NCBI GenBank assembly: GCA_965238025.1
Contig: OZ250162.1
Coordinates: 1,364,001-1,428,000, forward strand
Length of the DNA stretch: 64,000 nt
Direction of reading: 5' to 3'
Source: Pelagihabitans sp965238025
Lineage (GTDB): Bacteria; Bacteroidota; Bacteroidia; Flavobacteriales; Flavobacteriaceae
This document shows positions 27,594 through 36,034 of the stretch, piece after piece. Numbering within the stretch: position 1 is the first letter of the stretch; each line of letters opens with the position of its first letter. Both the position numbers and the translations under genes were made by a program. The notes beneath the pieces are model-generated. The model was given only the letters and a program-made list of their open reading frames with translations, was not told the origin of the DNA and did not search any database.

Positions 27594-28058
27594 ATGGACA
27601 ACGCTTCAGCAAGAAATATGTGGGGAGATTATTTAGAAGAGCATTTAGAAGATGCTTTTCACGAGGCCCCAAAAACAGTTCATTTTTGCAATAATGAGCA
27701 AGATGCCAACGAATGCGCCAGATTGGTAAAACAAGGAATTAAAAGGGCGACAACACATTCGTTATTAGGACTGCAGCACCGTAATGAAAACTTACCCAAA
27801 ATCGGGGATTTTTTGGTCGTGACCAATTGGGAAGGTAAAGCTCAGTGTATCGTGGAGACTACCAAGGTTACCTTAAGACCCTATTTTAGTGTCGACTCGG
27901 AATATGCTCGAATTGAAGGGGAAGGGGATCAATCCCTTGAATACTGGAAAAGGACACATTGGGACTACTACGAAAAAGAATTGGAAGAATTTGGCCGTGT
28001 ACCCAAAGAGAGCATGATCGTTGTCTGTCAAGAATTTGAAAAGGTTTTTGAACGGTGA
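27594..28058 (+). CDS. ASCH-domain protein
   Basis: This is a 154-residue cytoplasmic protein with an ASCH beta-barrel: KRATTHSLLGL, GDFLVVTNWEGKAQCIVETTKV, and the characteristic EGDQSLEYWKRTHWDYYEKE. ASCH domains are related to PUA domains and are thought to bind RNA or modified nucleotides; some have been reported to hydrolyse N4-acylated cytidines. It follows GMC-1 by 55 bp in the same direction, but a functional link to sugar oxidation is not obvious. Confidence 0.9.
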   Translation: MDNASARNMWGDYLEEHLEDAFHEAPKTVHFCNNEQDANECARLVKQGIKRATTHSLLGLQHRNENLPKIGDFLVVTNWEGKAQCIVETTKVTLRPYFSVDSEYARIEGEGDQSLEYWKRTHWDYYEKELEEFGRVPKESMIVVCQEFEKVFER

Positions 28059-28074
28059 CCGAGCGTAACCCAAG

Positions 28075-29214
28075 TCACCTCATAAGCGCCACCCAAACAT
28101 TCTTTTTTTTGTGCGATTCCACGGTTGCTTCAATAAAGTTCATACCACGTACACCATCTAACATGGTCGGGAATTCTCCGTCGTTATATCGCCTGCCTCG
28201 AATGGCTTTGGCAGCCCCTAGATAAATATTTGCCATAGAATCAAAAATACCCTCCGGATGGCCTGCTGGTAATTTGGTTCCGTCTAATGATAATTTGGAA
28301 TTATAGGCATGTCCCGGTTTATAGACCTGCATGGGCTGTGAATCGCTCTTTATATACAAGAAGTTTGGATTTTCCTGCTCCCAATGCAGGGAGGCCTTTG
28401 CCCCGTAAATAGAAATGGCCAATCCGTTTTCTTCGCCCGTAGCCACTTGGCTACTTCGGATTACCCCTTTGACATGATCATCCATTCGAATAAGAACCGT
28501 ACCGTCTACATCCATTTTATTATCCTTATACAAATAGTTGAAATCGCACAAAAGCGATTTTACTTTCATCCCTGTAGTATATTCAACTAAGTTGAAGGCA
28601 TGTACCCCAATGTCGCCCATACAGGAACTAATACCGGCTTTTTTAGGGTCTAAACGCCAAACTGTGGCGCGTTTTTTCTTGTCGTGAATAATGGTATTTA
28701 TCCAACCTTGATAATATCGGGCATCTACCTTGTGTATTTTTCCTAGCGCTCCTTTTTTTATCATTTCACGCATTTGGCGTACCATCGGATATCCGGTATA
28801 GGTATGCGTCAATGCGAAAACGGTCCCCGCTTTTTTGTGGGCTTTTTGAAGAATTTTTGCTTCTTTCAGGGTAGTGGTCATCGGCTTTTCGCAAATGACA
28901 TGAAAACCATTTTCCAATAACTTTTTTGCCATCGGAAAGTGAAGAAAATTCGGTGTTAGTACAGAACAAACTTGAATGCGCTCGTTTTCAGGAAGTTTCA
29001 TTTCTTCTTCAACAAAGGTGTCAAAGTCCTTATAAATACGATTCAGGGGGACATCAATTTCACGGGCAAACGCCTTATTGGCCTTAAAATCGGCATTAAA
29101 TACCGCTCCTGTAATCTGGTAATTATCATTAATATGCGACGCTACGCGGTGTAGTACGCCAATGAGGGAGTCACCCCCACCTCCTAAAATTCCTAATCTT
29201 AACTTTTTTGGCAT
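28075..29214 (-). CDS. Gfo/Idh/MocA-family oxidoreductase
   Basis: This is a 379-residue NAD(P)-dependent sugar dehydrogenase candidate. The Rossmann start LRLGILGGGGDSLIGVLHRVA is followed by CSVLTPNFLHFPMAKKLLENGFHVICEKPMTTTLKEA, which has the family's EKP catalytic-Lys motif. The C-terminal beta-sheet domain contains KKAGISSCMGDIGVHAFNLVEYTTG with the conserved Asp/His pair. No export signal is present. It is the last of a four-gene minus-strand operon after the MFS permease (12-bp gap), so it likely acts on the imported sugar derivative. Confidence 0.93.
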   Translation of the reverse strand: MPKKLRLGILGGGGDSLIGVLHRVASHINDNYQITGAVFNADFKANKAFAREIDVPLNRIYKDFDTFVEEEMKLPENERIQVCSVLTPNFLHFPMAKKLLENGFHVICEKPMTTTLKEAKILQKAHKKAGTVFALTHTYTGYPMVRQMREMIKKGALGKIHKVDARYYQGWINTIIHDKKKRATVWRLDPKKAGISSCMGDIGVHAFNLVEYTTGMKVKSLLCDFNYLYKDNKMDVDGTVLIRMDDHVKGVIRSSQVATGEENGLAISIYGAKASLHWEQENPNFLYIKSDSQPMQVYKPGHAYNSKLSLDGTKLPAGHPEGIFDSMANIYLGAAKAIRGRRYNDGEFPTMLDGVRGMNFIEATVESHKKKNVWVALMR

Positions 29215-29226
29215 AGTAAACGTAGT

Positions 29227-30456
29227 TTATTCTGTATAATCAATTTTCTCATTTTTAAACAGGCCCGCAAAAATTACAAAAACCACGGCGGCGAAAATAG
29301 CTGGAAAAACCCAAACGTTTTGCCAATCATGCCCTGTACCTTCTAATAAATAGTGGTTCGCAATTTTACCAGCCACCCAAAAACCTATCAACATACCAAC
29401 CCCATAGGTAGCTAAGGTAATTAGGCCTTGGGCCGCACTTTTAAACTTGTCCCCTGCCTTGGAATCCGTATAAATCTGTCCTGAGACAAAGAAGAAATCA
29501 TAACAAACGCCATGAAGCGCTATCCCCACGATGAGCATAAAGAACAAACCATCTGCATCTCCAAAGGCAAAAAGCAGATATCTTACCACCCACGCCAACA
29601 TACCGATTAGAATGGTCTTTTTAAAGCCGTATTTTTTAAAAAAGAAGGGCAAAAGCAACATAAAGAGCACTTCGGAAATTTGACCACCAGAGGCCCAGGC
29701 TGTAGAATTTTCTACTTTGGATTCGGTTAAGAACAAGCTTATATTCTGATAATAAAAGGCCAAGGGAATACAGATAAGAACAGATGAAACAAAGAAAATC
29801 AAAAAGTTTCTATCCTTTAAAAGTTTTAAGGCATCCAATCCTAAAATATCTGAAATGGTAATTTTATCATCTTTCCCGACCTTAGGGGGCGTTTTTGGGA
29901 GGGTAAAACTAAATAACCCCAACAAAGCAGAAGCCACTGCGGTCATTAAAAAAGTATTGGAGAGCATTCCATTTTCGATATTTTCTAGAGCATCCCATTT
30001 AAAAGCAAGGCTGATTAACCATCCGGCAACAATCCAGCCTATGGTACCAAAAACGCGAATGAAAGGGAACTGTTTGGCAGGGTCGTCCATTTGGTTAAAA
30101 GCAACGGAATTGACTAAGGCCAAGGTGGGCATATAGGCTATCATGTATCCTAAGACATAAGGGTAGAATACGGCAAATTCCGTGGTTTGCGACATTTGAT
30201 ACATTATGAAGGCCCCAATTAGATGCAATACCCCAAGAATTCGCTCAGCATTAAAAAACCGATCCGCAATGAGCCCAATAATAAATGGCGCTATAATAGC
30301 TCCCCAGGATTGTGTTGAAAATGCCTGCCCGATTTCTCCATCAGTGGCGCTAAGGTTATTTCCTAAAAAGCTTCCTAATGTAACGAACCATCCTCCCCAA
30401 ATAAAGAATTCAAGGAACATCATTATGGATAAGCGTATCTTGATTTGTGTATTCAT
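29227..30456 (-). CDS. MFS permease of the nucleoside:H+ symporter (NHS)-like type
   Basis: This is a 409-residue inner-membrane protein with about 12 hydrophobic helices. The start MMFLEFFIWGGWFVTLGSFL and the FSTQSWGAIIAPFIIGLIADRFFNAERILG loop resemble NupG/XapB-type permeases and their many Bacteroidota relatives. In such gene neighbourhoods the substrate is often a sugar or keto-sugar rather than a nucleoside. It sits 8 bp after the DinB-like gene and 12 bp before the Gfo/Idh/MocA gene. Confidence 0.9.
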   Translation of the reverse strand: MNTQIKIRLSIMMFLEFFIWGGWFVTLGSFLGNNLSATDGEIGQAFSTQSWGAIIAPFIIGLIADRFFNAERILGVLHLIGAFIMYQMSQTTEFAVFYPYVLGYMIAYMPTLALVNSVAFNQMDDPAKQFPFIRVFGTIGWIVAGWLISLAFKWDALENIENGMLSNTFLMTAVASALLGLFSFTLPKTPPKVGKDDKITISDILGLDALKLLKDRNFLIFFVSSVLICIPLAFYYQNISLFLTESKVENSTAWASGGQISEVLFMLLLPFFFKKYGFKKTILIGMLAWVVRYLLFAFGDADGLFFMLIVGIALHGVCYDFFFVSGQIYTDSKAGDKFKSAAQGLITLATYGVGMLIGFWVAGKIANHYLLEGTGHDWQNVWVFPAIFAAVVFVIFAGLFKNEKIDYTE

Positions 30457-30464
30457 AATAACAA

Positions 30465-30908
30465 TTATCTTTTGTAAAAAATATAATCTAGCGGTATGGG
30501 TTCAAGCCCATTTGCCCTAAAATCTGTAGCAATTTGTCCCCTATGATGTGTTGAGTGGTTGATGATGTGAAACAAAATATCCTGCAGGGTATTTGTAAAC
30601 AACCGACCTTTTGTATTCTCGTAGTCGATACGTTTTTCGAAATCATCGGCATTGGTGGTAATTTCGAAGGACGCCCTTTGGTTTTCATAATGAATATCGC
30701 CCCAATCCTGTACATCGTGTAATTGCCATACATCGTAATCCGGCTTTTTACCCAAAATTCTGGCATTCCAAAGGTGGTGCGCATTGAGCATATGGCTAAA
30801 CAATTCTGCGCTTTTGGCGGGTACCGTATCCATAGCCGCACAGGTTTCGATTAGTTTTTTATTACAATAAAAATTGTAGTCGAATAGTTGGTTGAAAAAA
30901 ACTTTCAC
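30465..30908 (-). CDS. DinB-superfamily protein
   Basis: This is a 147-residue four-helix-bundle protein. The DinB metal-site pattern is visible as three separated His: LFSHMLNAHHLWNARILG, and ILFHIINHSTHHRGQIATDFRANG near the C-terminus. Family members can bind metal and some are thiol-dependent enzymes, but many have no known role. Its place within an operon of a sugar isomerase, a permease and an oxidoreductase is unusual, and an enzymatic role in that pathway is possible but unproven. Confidence 0.9.
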   Translation of the reverse strand: MKVFFNQLFDYNFYCNKKLIETCAAMDTVPAKSAELFSHMLNAHHLWNARILGKKPDYDVWQLHDVQDWGDIHYENQRASFEITTNADDFEKRIDYENTKGRLFTNTLQDILFHIINHSTHHRGQIATDFRANGLEPIPLDYIFYKR

Positions 30909-30935
30909 GGGTAGCTTGGGTGTTTGATGTCTGGA

Positions 30936-31940
30936 TTAATTCATTTTTTGGGCGGCACTTAGGAGCAAATCCCTTGTCGCTTTAATGCCTTCTTCTTCAC
31001 CTAAAACACTTCCTTCGTACTCTACACCAATGTACCCGGTATATCCGGCATCTTTAACGATTTGAAGCATTTTTGTATAATCGATTTTAGTTTCATTTCC
31101 GTTGGCGTCGAAATCATTGGATTTGGCACTTACGGCTTTGGCACTTGGCATCAATTCTGCGACACCTTTATAGATATCATACATTTCTGCACAACCGGCC
31201 GTATAATCTTTAGGGTCATTTCTTTTGATACAGAAGTTGCCAAAATCCGGAAGGGTACCGCAATTATCCATATTAACGGCTTCCATTACCCCAGCTAACA
31301 TACCGGCATTTGAAGAAAGTCCACCATGATTTTCTACAATTACATTAATATTCTTCGTCTTGGCATACGTGGCCAATTTGGTCAGGCCATCAACAGAATT
31401 TTTTTTCCATTCTTCCGGTACGTCGTTTCCTGCCAGATTGACCCGAATAGCATGGCACCCCAAGGCCGCTGCGGCATCTACCCACTTATGATGTCGTTCC
31501 ACCGCCTGGTTACGTTCTGCCTCATCGGAAACCGCCAGATTACCCTGACGATCGATCATAATCAACACGTTTTGCATATCGTGCTTTTTTGCCTCGGCAT
31601 TTGATTTTTCAATAAAAGATGCCATAGCTGCCGCCGAATATTCATTGTCCTTTAAATCTGCAGGATATAACTGACTTACATATTCCAAGCCAGTAAAACC
31701 CATATTCTTGGCTTTCTCTGCAAAAGAATAGGGGTCAACTCCATCGTCTTGAATCATTTTATGAATAGACCATTGTGCCAATGATAATTTAAAAAAAGGC
31801 TCCTTTATCACGGTTTCCACTTTTGTGGTTTCCTCCATTTTATCTTCTGATTTTTTATTTTCCTTGCAGGAGTATGTACCCATTAAAAAAAGGATAAGGG
31901 TAAAGCGAAGGCCAGATTTAATGAATTGCTTTGTTTTCAT
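30936..31940 (-). CDS. Exported sugar isomerase/epimerase-family TIM-barrel lipoprotein
   Basis: This is a 334-residue lipoprotein; the ATG at 31940 opens a signal with lipobox GTYSC. The mature part is a xylose-isomerase-like TIM barrel with GFTGLEYVSQLYPADL, CHAIRVNLAG, VIVENHGGLSSN (metal Glu/His), TLPDFGNF (Asp) and YIGVEYEGSVLGEEEGI (Glu). Export of this fold fits a periplasmic 3-keto-sugar route. It heads the operon 31940-28075 (then DinB, MFS, Gfo/Idh/MocA) and is divergent from the second GMC gene. Confidence 0.87.
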   Translation of the reverse strand: MKTKQFIKSGLRFTLILFLMGTYSCKENKKSEDKMEETTKVETVIKEPFFKLSLAQWSIHKMIQDDGVDPYSFAEKAKNMGFTGLEYVSQLYPADLKDNEYSAAAMASFIEKSNAEAKKHDMQNVLIMIDRQGNLAVSDEAERNQAVERHHKWVDAAAALGCHAIRVNLAGNDVPEEWKKNSVDGLTKLATYAKTKNINVIVENHGGLSSNAGMLAGVMEAVNMDNCGTLPDFGNFCIKRNDPKDYTAGCAEMYDIYKGVAELMPSAKAVSAKSNDFDANGNETKIDYTKMLQIVKDAGYTGYIGVEYEGSVLGEEEGIKATRDLLLSAAQKMN

Positions 31941-32042
31941 AATATTCATTGGTGGTTTAAAATATAAGTGTTTTATTGCCTCTTTTTGGCGATAACTTAT
32001 TAACTATTACGATTTCTTGAAAATTCAACAGAAGGAACGAAC

Positions 32043-32083
32043 TCTAAATGTAGAAAATTAAAATTTAATTCTCTAAATTTAGA
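32043..32083. promoter_or_regulatory. Two operator-like palindromes before GMC-2
   Basis: TCTAAATGTAGA (32043-32054) and the perfect palindrome TCTAAATTTAGA (32072-32083) lie in the 161 bp between the divergent isomerase and GMC-2 genes, the second only 18 bp before the GMC start. The 10-bp core resembles the palindromes before GMC-1, suggesting a common repressor or activator. The downstream position would suit repression. Confidence 0.45.
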
Positions 32084-32101
32084 AACTAAACAATTCTATA
32101 A

Positions 32102-33814
32102 ATGAGCAAATTCTATTACAATGAAGAGCAGTCTTCCTATGATGCTATAGTTGTCGGTACTGGAATCAGTGGTGGCTGGGCAGCAAAGGAGCTCTGCGAA
32201 AATGGGCTTAAAACTTTAGTGCTGGAGCGCGGGAGAATGGTTAAACATATAGAAGATTATAAAACTGCCAATATGGATCCTTGGGATTTTCCCAATGGCG
32301 GACGACCTACTCAAGAAGATATTAAGAAGCAGGAAAAGCAGCATAGAACGGGATACACTACAAAAGCCGCCAGTAAAATGTGGTTTGTTAATGATTTAGA
32401 ACATCCTTACAACGAAACAAAACGTTTTGATTGGATGCGGGGTTATCATGTTGGTGGCCGTTCATTGCAGTGGGGTCGTCATAGTTATCGCTGGAGCGAT
32501 ATTGATTTTACCGCAAATCGTCGCGATGGGATTGCTGTTGATTGGCCTGTTCGTTACAAAGATATTGCTCCTTGGTATTCGAAAGTTGAAAATTTTATAG
32601 GCGTTTGCGGCGAATCTTTGGACCTTCCGCAATTACCCGATAGCGAGTTTTTGCCCATGATGCCGTTAAATTGTGGGGAACAACATTTTAAGGAGAAAGT
32701 TGCGGAGCATTTTGATGGACGTGTGGTTACCGCTGGACGTGTGGCGCACCTAACCGGGACAAAAGAATTTGATGGGCGCAGTAAATGTCAGTATCGTAAC
32801 AGGTGTATAAGGGGATGCCCATTTGGAGCATATTTTAGTAGTCTTTCCTCAACGTTACCGGCGGCCGAAAAAACCGGAAACATGACCCTTAGGCCTGATT
32901 CTATTGTTCATGAGGTAATATATGACCCGAATACCAGAAAGGCAACGGGGGTAAAGGTGATAGACCGGTTAACGAAAGAAACCTTTGAGTTCAAGGCGAA
33001 AGTTATTTTCCTTTGTGCTTCCGCTATCGCATCTACGGCTATTCTTATGCAATCCAAATCCGATCGGTTTCCAAATGGTATGGGGAACGATTCCGATCAG
33101 TTGGGACGGAATATTATGGATCATCATTTAGGGGTTGGTGCAGATGGTAATATAGAGGGTTTCGAGGATAAATATTATAAAGGAAGAAAACCGAACGGAA
33201 TTTATATACCCCGTTTTAGAAATTTAGGGGGAGCCACGAACCGCAAAGATTATATACGAGGTTTTGGCTATCAAGGGGGTGCGAGTAGGGGCAATTGGGC
33301 AGATTCCGTTGCCGAATTATCGCACGGAAAAGATTTAAAGGATGCCATTTTGAAACCTGGTGGATGGCGATTCGGAATGACAGGATTTGGAGAAGTACTT
33401 CCGTATGAAGATAACAGATTTACCTTGGATTATGATAAAAAGGACCAATGGGGCTTGCCAACGGTAACCTTTAATGCCGAGTTTAAGGAAAATGAGTGGA
33501 AAATGCGTGAAGACATGAAAGCTTCTGCGGTAGAAATGTTGGAAGCCGCAGGCATGAAAGATGTTGAGCCTTTTGACAGGCCGGGTGCTTTAGGCCTGGG
33601 AATTCACGAAATGGGTACGGCCCGAATGGGTAGAAGTCGAAGAACATCGGTTTTGAATGGTAATAATGCCTTACACGATGTACCCAACGTATATGTGACA
33701 GATGGATCGTTTATGACCTCTGCTAGTTGTGTAAACCCATCATTAACTTATATGGCCTTTTCGGCCAGGGCAGCGAACCATGCCGCCGAACAACTAAAAA
33801 AAGGAATATTATAA
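32102..33814 (+). CDS. GMC-family FAD oxidoreductase (copy 2), catalytic subunit of a probable glycoside dehydrogenase
   Basis: This is a 570-residue paralogue of the GMC protein at 25835, with the same FAD motif (VVGTGISGGWAAKELC), the same Cys-rich segment (C229-x5-C235-x3-C239) and the same C-terminal GLGIHEMGTARMG and SCVNPSLTYMAF motifs. Its TAA stop overlaps the ATG of a gluconate-2-dehydrogenase subunit-3-type gene, the usual partner of FAD glucoside-3-dehydrogenase-like complexes. The catalytic subunit has no signal peptide and would be carried out with the Tat-exported partner. Substrate is inferred, not shown. Confidence 0.92.
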   Translation: MSKFYYNEEQSSYDAIVVGTGISGGWAAKELCENGLKTLVLERGRMVKHIEDYKTANMDPWDFPNGGRPTQEDIKKQEKQHRTGYTTKAASKMWFVNDLEHPYNETKRFDWMRGYHVGGRSLQWGRHSYRWSDIDFTANRRDGIAVDWPVRYKDIAPWYSKVENFIGVCGESLDLPQLPDSEFLPMMPLNCGEQHFKEKVAEHFDGRVVTAGRVAHLTGTKEFDGRSKCQYRNRCIRGCPFGAYFSSLSSTLPAAEKTGNMTLRPDSIVHEVIYDPNTRKATGVKVIDRLTKETFEFKAKVIFLCASAIASTAILMQSKSDRFPNGMGNDSDQLGRNIMDHHLGVGADGNIEGFEDKYYKGRKPNGIYIPRFRNLGGATNRKDYIRGFGYQGGASRGNWADSVAELSHGKDLKDAILKPGGWRFGMTGFGEVLPYEDNRFTLDYDKKDQWGLPTVTFNAEFKENEWKMREDMKASAVEMLEAAGMKDVEPFDRPGALGLGIHEMGTARMGRSRRTSVLNGNNALHDVPNVYVTDGSFMTSASCVNPSLTYMAFSARAANHAAEQLKKGIL

Positions 33815-34470
33815 TGGACAGGAGAAAAGCACTTAAAAACATGGGCCTTGCAATGGGCTATACCGTGGCTACCCCAACCTTGATCAGTTTAATGCAAAGC
33901 TGCAAGGAGGAAACCGTATTGGAATGGACTCCTGATTTCTTTGCCAAGGAACAGGGAGCTGCTCTGACGAAACTCGTTGATATTATTCTACCCAAAACCG
34001 ACACCCCTTCGGCATCCGAAGTTCAGGTGAACCTTTTTATTGATCGTTTTGCAAATGAGGCGATGGACAAGGAACAACAGGACTTTCTAAAAATGACAAT
34101 GGATCGTTTTTTAAACCGGGCGACAAAGGAAGGCGGAAAAGAAAATTCAGCTGGTCTTACAGCTGAGGATTTAGAAAAAACCTTGGCTGCTACTTTGAAG
34201 TTGACAAAAGAAGATCAGAAGAGAAAGTTAAAAGCGATAGAGGCATACCAGGAAGCAATTAAAAAAGGAGAGACGCCAACTTTAGATGATGCTGTTGCCC
34301 GCTTTGCCTTTGCCAATAACCTTAGGGGCGTGACCATTTGGGGGTATAAGACTTCTGAATATGTGGGCGAAGAGGTATTGGAATATCTTCCAGTTCCTGG
34401 AGAGTACATTCCCTGTGGCGACCTTGAGGAACTTACCGGTGGCAAGGCGTGGACACCTATGCGGGCTTAA
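33814..34470 (+). CDS. Gluconate 2-dehydrogenase subunit 3-family protein (small subunit of the GMC complex)
   Basis: This is a 218-residue protein. The ATG at 33814 overlaps the stop of GMC-2 (TAATG), so translation is coupled. The N-terminus has a twin-arginine signal (MDRRKALKNMGLAMGYTVA) and a possible lipobox (SLMQSC). The body shows subunit-3 landmarks (LTKLVDIILPKTDTPSA, FIDRFANEAM, FLNRATKEG) and ends in GDLEELTGGKAWTPMRA. The Tat signal would export the folded GMC partner with it. Such small subunits help mature and localise the flavoprotein. Confidence 0.92.
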   Translation: MDRRKALKNMGLAMGYTVATPTLISLMQSCKEETVLEWTPDFFAKEQGAALTKLVDIILPKTDTPSASEVQVNLFIDRFANEAMDKEQQDFLKMTMDRFLNRATKEGGKENSAGLTAEDLEKTLAATLKLTKEDQKRKLKAIEAYQEAIKKGETPTLDDAVARFAFANNLRGVTIWGYKTSEYVGEEVLEYLPVPGEYIPCGDLEELTGGKAWTPMRA

Positions 34471-34475
34471 TTTAA

Positions 34476-35396
34476 ATGTTAAGAAGAAATTTTATACAAA
34501 AAACGGCCCTGACCAGTGGAGCTATATCATTGGGAGGGTTTTTTTCGTACGCCTCAAAACAACGGGAAGTGCTGGAGCACAAATTCAACCTCAAGTACGC
34601 TCCGCATTTAGGAATGTTCAAGTTTCATGCTGGGGAAAACCCTATCGACCAATTAAACTTTATGGCGGATCAGGGTTTCACTGCATTCGAGGACAACGAA
34701 ATGAAAAGTCGGGATAGCACGATACAGGATATGATGGCGAAAACCATGAAGGATCGTGGGATGGAAATGGGCGTTTTTGTGGCGCATAAGATTCACTGGA
34801 AAGAACCAAATTTAGCTTCAGGGAATATTGACAAGCGCAAAGAATTCTTGGCTGATATAGCATCATCTGTCGAGGTCGCCAAACGTGTAAATGCAAAATG
34901 GATGACGGTGGTCCCGGGCCATTTGGATTTGGGGCAATCAATAGGTTATCAGACCGCAAATGTGGTGGAGTCTCTAAAACAGGCTTCCGCAATTTTAGAA
35001 CCACATGATTTGAAAATGGTTCTGGAACCTTTAAACTTTAGGAATCACCCTGGGCTTTTCCTCACTGGTTCGCCGCAAGCGTACGAAATTTGCAAAGCAG
35101 TAGATTCGCCATCGTGTAAGATTCTTTTCGACATTTACCACCAACAGATTCAGGAAGGAAATCTAATACCCAATATGGAAGCCGCTTGGGATGAGATCGC
35201 CTATATACAAATAGGGGACAATCCGGGCAGAAAAGAACCTACTACAGGGGAAATCAATTATAAGAATGTCTTTAAGTTTATCCATGCCAAGGGGTACAAA
35301 GGTGTTTTAGGAATGGAACATGGTAATTCAAAACCCGACAGGGCAGGGGAACAGGCCGTTATAGACGCTTATAAGAAGGTTGATGATTTCTTGTGA
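34476..35396 (+). CDS. Tat-exported TIM-barrel (hydroxypyruvate isomerase-like) protein
   Basis: This is a 306-residue protein with a twin-arginine leader (LRRNFIQKTALTSGAISLGG). The barrel carries ADQGFTAFEDNEM, VLEPLNF (metal Glu), KILFDIYHQQIQEGN (Asp/His), YIQIGDNPGRKEP and GVLGMEHGNS (Glu), as in hydroxypyruvate isomerase and related sugar epimerases. It begins 5 bp after the small-subunit gene, forming a GMC / small subunit / isomerase operon. It is the third TIM-barrel gene in this region and the second with an export signal. Confidence 0.9.
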   Translation: MLRRNFIQKTALTSGAISLGGFFSYASKQREVLEHKFNLKYAPHLGMFKFHAGENPIDQLNFMADQGFTAFEDNEMKSRDSTIQDMMAKTMKDRGMEMGVFVAHKIHWKEPNLASGNIDKRKEFLADIASSVEVAKRVNAKWMTVVPGHLDLGQSIGYQTANVVESLKQASAILEPHDLKMVLEPLNFRNHPGLFLTGSPQAYEICKAVDSPSCKILFDIYHQQIQEGNLIPNMEAAWDEIAYIQIGDNPGRKEPTTGEINYKNVFKFIHAKGYKGVLGMEHGNSKPDRAGEQAVIDAYKKVDDFL

Positions 35397-35631
35397 TCGT
35401 CACTTTCGAACTTTTCTAAATACATAATAGGCAAAGGAGGTTAAAGGGAAAGCTTATCTGTCATAAGCAGTGGTTTCACTTTCTACGCTATAGTGCATTT
35501 TATCGGTAAAAAAGAACCTATTTTCTGGATTAAGATACCGGAAAGAGCAGTTCGTCGAATATTTTGACACTTTTCGATGTACGACATAATACGAAAATAA
35601 GATATGGCTCAAGAGTAGCGTTCTTTATAAT

Positions 35632-35721
35632 ATGACCCCATATCTTTACCTACTTATTGGCTATGTAGCCTTGTTGTTGATTTCAAAAGCAGCCTTTCGT
35701 TTTTATCTAAAAAGTGAATAG
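35632..35721 (+). CDS. Putative 29-residue single-pass membrane microprotein
   Basis: ATG at 35632 to TAG at 35719-35721. The peptide begins MTPYLYLLIGYVALLLIS and ends with a basic, aromatic tail (FRFYLKSE): one hydrophobic helix with positive charge after it. It aligns without gaps to the microprotein 230 bp downstream (Y-L-x2-L-I-x-Y-V, shared Ala and Lys near the end; about 8 of 24 identical). No good ribosome-binding site is visible. Function unknown; a false small ORF remains possible. Confidence 0.4.
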   Translation: MTPYLYLLIGYVALLLISKAAFRFYLKSE

Positions 35722-35950
35722 GTCGTAGATTACGATTTCCTTTATTGTTCTATTCAACGAGGGTATTATTTAGTACGGCTGTTAACCTTTTTATAATTTT
35801 CGCAAAAATAGTTGTGGGAAAATACCGCTTTTCATAACTTTATATACTATATTTATCGACAAACCGTTATTATAGTCGGATGAACGTAATCTTTTTTTGC
35901 GTTTTGTACGTATTAGTTTAAAGTCACCTTTACTGTAAAGTTCCTCAAAT

Positions 35951-36034
35951 ATGGATAAGTATCTTATCATATTAATCATTTATGTTGTAGCATATGCCTT
36001 TGCTCAGGCTATGAAACCATATATAACTAAGTAG
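35951..36034 (+). CDS. Putative 27-residue single-pass membrane microprotein
   Basis: ATG at 35951 to TAG at 36032-36034. The peptide begins MDKYLIILIIYVVAYAF and ends QAMKPYITK. It has the same layout as the one at 35632: a short polar start, one membrane helix and a basic end. The two look like diverged tandem duplicates. Short hydrophobic peptides of this type can be stress-related membrane proteins, subunits of larger complexes, or type I toxins; nothing here decides between these. Confidence 0.4.
   Translation: MDKYLIILIIYVVAYAFAQAMKPYITK

Noticed and set aside
23826..35396. The sugar region as a typical SusC/SusD polysaccharide utilization locus
   Set aside because: No SusC/SusD pair or glycoside hydrolase cluster is present in the region; only oxidoreductases, isomerases and a permease.
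35791..35979. Minus-strand ORF of 62 residues between the two microproteins
   Set aside because: Its composition shows no coding character or domain, and it overlaps the start of the plus-strand microprotein at 35951.
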